NCBI GenBank assembly: GCA_010365175.1 | Contig: JAAFGW010000160.1 | Coordinates: 1-6,750 of the forward strand | Direction of reading: 5' to 3' | Source: Sulfuriferula multivorans | GTDB taxonomy: Bacteria; Pseudomonadota; Gammaproteobacteria; Burkholderiales; Thiobacillaceae | Length of the DNA stretch: 6,750 nt | Part shown: positions 6,234-6,750 of the stretch, one piece after another | Layout: each line of letters begins with the position of its first letter | Numbering within the stretch: the stretch's first letter is position 1 | Position numbers and translations under genes: made by a program | The notes under the pieces: model-generated | What the model was told of the DNA's origin: nothing | Databases searched by the model: none | Seen by the model: the letters and a program-made list of their open reading frames with translations, nothing else

Positions 6234-6750
6234 GCCGATCCATCCTCACCATCAACAGCGGGTCATCCAGCCTCAAGGTAAGCCTGTTTCGTACGGACGG
6301 ATCGCGTCGGGACTGGCGTTACACGCTGGCAGGGCAGCAAGCCGCCAGCGATTACGCCCAGGCATTCGACAGTTTGCAGCAAGACTTGGACGATGAAATT
6401 CCGGATGCAATCGGCCACCGTTTTGTACATGGCGGCGACGTCGCCGACGCAGCACGCAGGCTGGACGAAAAGGAAACTGAACGCTTGCGCAGTTTGATCC
6501 CGCTGGCGCCTTTGCATCTGCCAAACAATCTGCTCGGCGTCGAGCTGTGCCAAGCGCGCTTTAACGTGCCGCAAATCGCCTGTTTCGATACCGCGTTTCA
6601 CCACACCCTGCCGGAGGTGGCCCGACGTCTGCCCATTCCGCAGACATTTGGCATGCGCCGCTACGGTTTTCATGGCCTCAACTACGCCTATATCGCGTCG
6701 CAATTGCCGGGCTTGCTGGGCGAAGGCGCGCGCGGCCGTATCGTTGTTGC
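6221..6750 (+). CDS. ackA: Acetate kinase AckA, short form (3' end cut off by the window)
   Basis: Transfers the phosphate of acetyl phosphate to ADP, giving acetate and ATP. It follows phosphoketolase and would harvest energy from its product. The window holds 176 codons of an expected 370-400. Family motifs are LTINSGSSSLKV (residues 9-20), GHRFVHGG (65-72), PLAPLHLPNNL (94-104), CFDTAFHHTLP (121-131) and RRYGFHGLN (146-154). R67, D123 and H151 correspond to the catalytic Arg91, Asp148 and His180 of the Methanosarcina enzyme. The stretch between the first two motifs is about 30 residues shorter than in that enzyme. The usual GFHGTSH reads GFHGLNY, so the His184 position is Tyr155. Two starts are possible: ATG at 6221, overlapping xfp by 13 bp, or GTG at 6230, sharing GTGA with the xfp stop. 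Neither has a good ribosome binding site, so translation is likely coupled to xfp. Confidence 0.95.
   Translation, partial: MAAVSRSILTINSGSSSLKVSLFRTDGSRRDWRYTLAGQQAASDYAQAFDSLQQDLDDEIPDAIGHRFVHGGDVADAARRLDEKETERLRSLIPLAPLHLPNNLLGVELCQARFNVPQIACFDTAFHHTLPEVARRLPIPQTFGMRRYGFHGLNYAYIASQLPGLLGEGARGRIVV

Noticed and set aside
6263..6703. A 146-codon minus-strand frame at the right end.
   Set aside because: It is antisense to ackA, which carries five acetate kinase motifs in the plus frame.

Overview
The window is GC-rich, densely packed bacterial chromosome with no sign of mobile elements, RNA genes or CRISPR. The proteins look like those of a Gram-negative proteobacterium, most likely a betaproteobacterium (for example a Nitrosomonadales or Hydrogenophilales-type chemolithotroph or methylotroph). 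That placement rests on remembered similarity of MoaA, MobB, MoeA and the phosphoketolase/short acetate kinase pair, and it is an inference.

Left half (1-3267), molybdenum cofactor (Moco) synthesis. A moaA gene, cut off by the window edge, runs leftwards on the minus strand. Diverging from it is a tight four-gene operon, mobB-moeA-moaD-moaE, on the plus strand. mobB overlaps moeA by 26 bp, moeA and moaD share ATGA, and moaD and moaE are 4 bp apart. MoaA makes the first pterin intermediate from GTP. MoaD and MoaE form molybdopterin synthase, MoeA inserts molybdate, and MobB assists the step to the guanine dinucleotide form. moaC, mogA/moaB, mobA and moeB are not in the window. The 88-bp divergent spacer holds an AT-rich inverted repeat (811-834) that strongly resembles a ModE molybdate-response operator. 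It also holds a second, GC-rich perfect 14-bp palindrome (847-860) just ahead of mobB.

Middle (3269-3872). A small minus-strand gene for a DCC-family (DUF393) thioredoxin-like protein with a CPVC motif meets moaE tail to tail with one base between the stops. Its upstream 190-bp spacer is shared with the next, divergent operon. The spacer holds a 15-bp palindrome, a second inverted repeat and a candidate promoter.

Right half (3873-6750), phosphoketolase pathway. A complete 786-residue xylulose-5-phosphate/fructose-6-phosphate phosphoketolase (xfp) overlaps the start of an acetate kinase gene (ackA), which runs off the right edge. Phosphoketolase splits sugar phosphates to acetyl phosphate, and acetate kinase turns acetyl phosphate into acetate plus ATP, so the two form a coherent two-step module. 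The AckA is a short variant with altered residues around one conserved motif.

I see no clearly novel system. The most useful leads are the ModE-like operator and the non-coding palindromes in the two divergent spacers.
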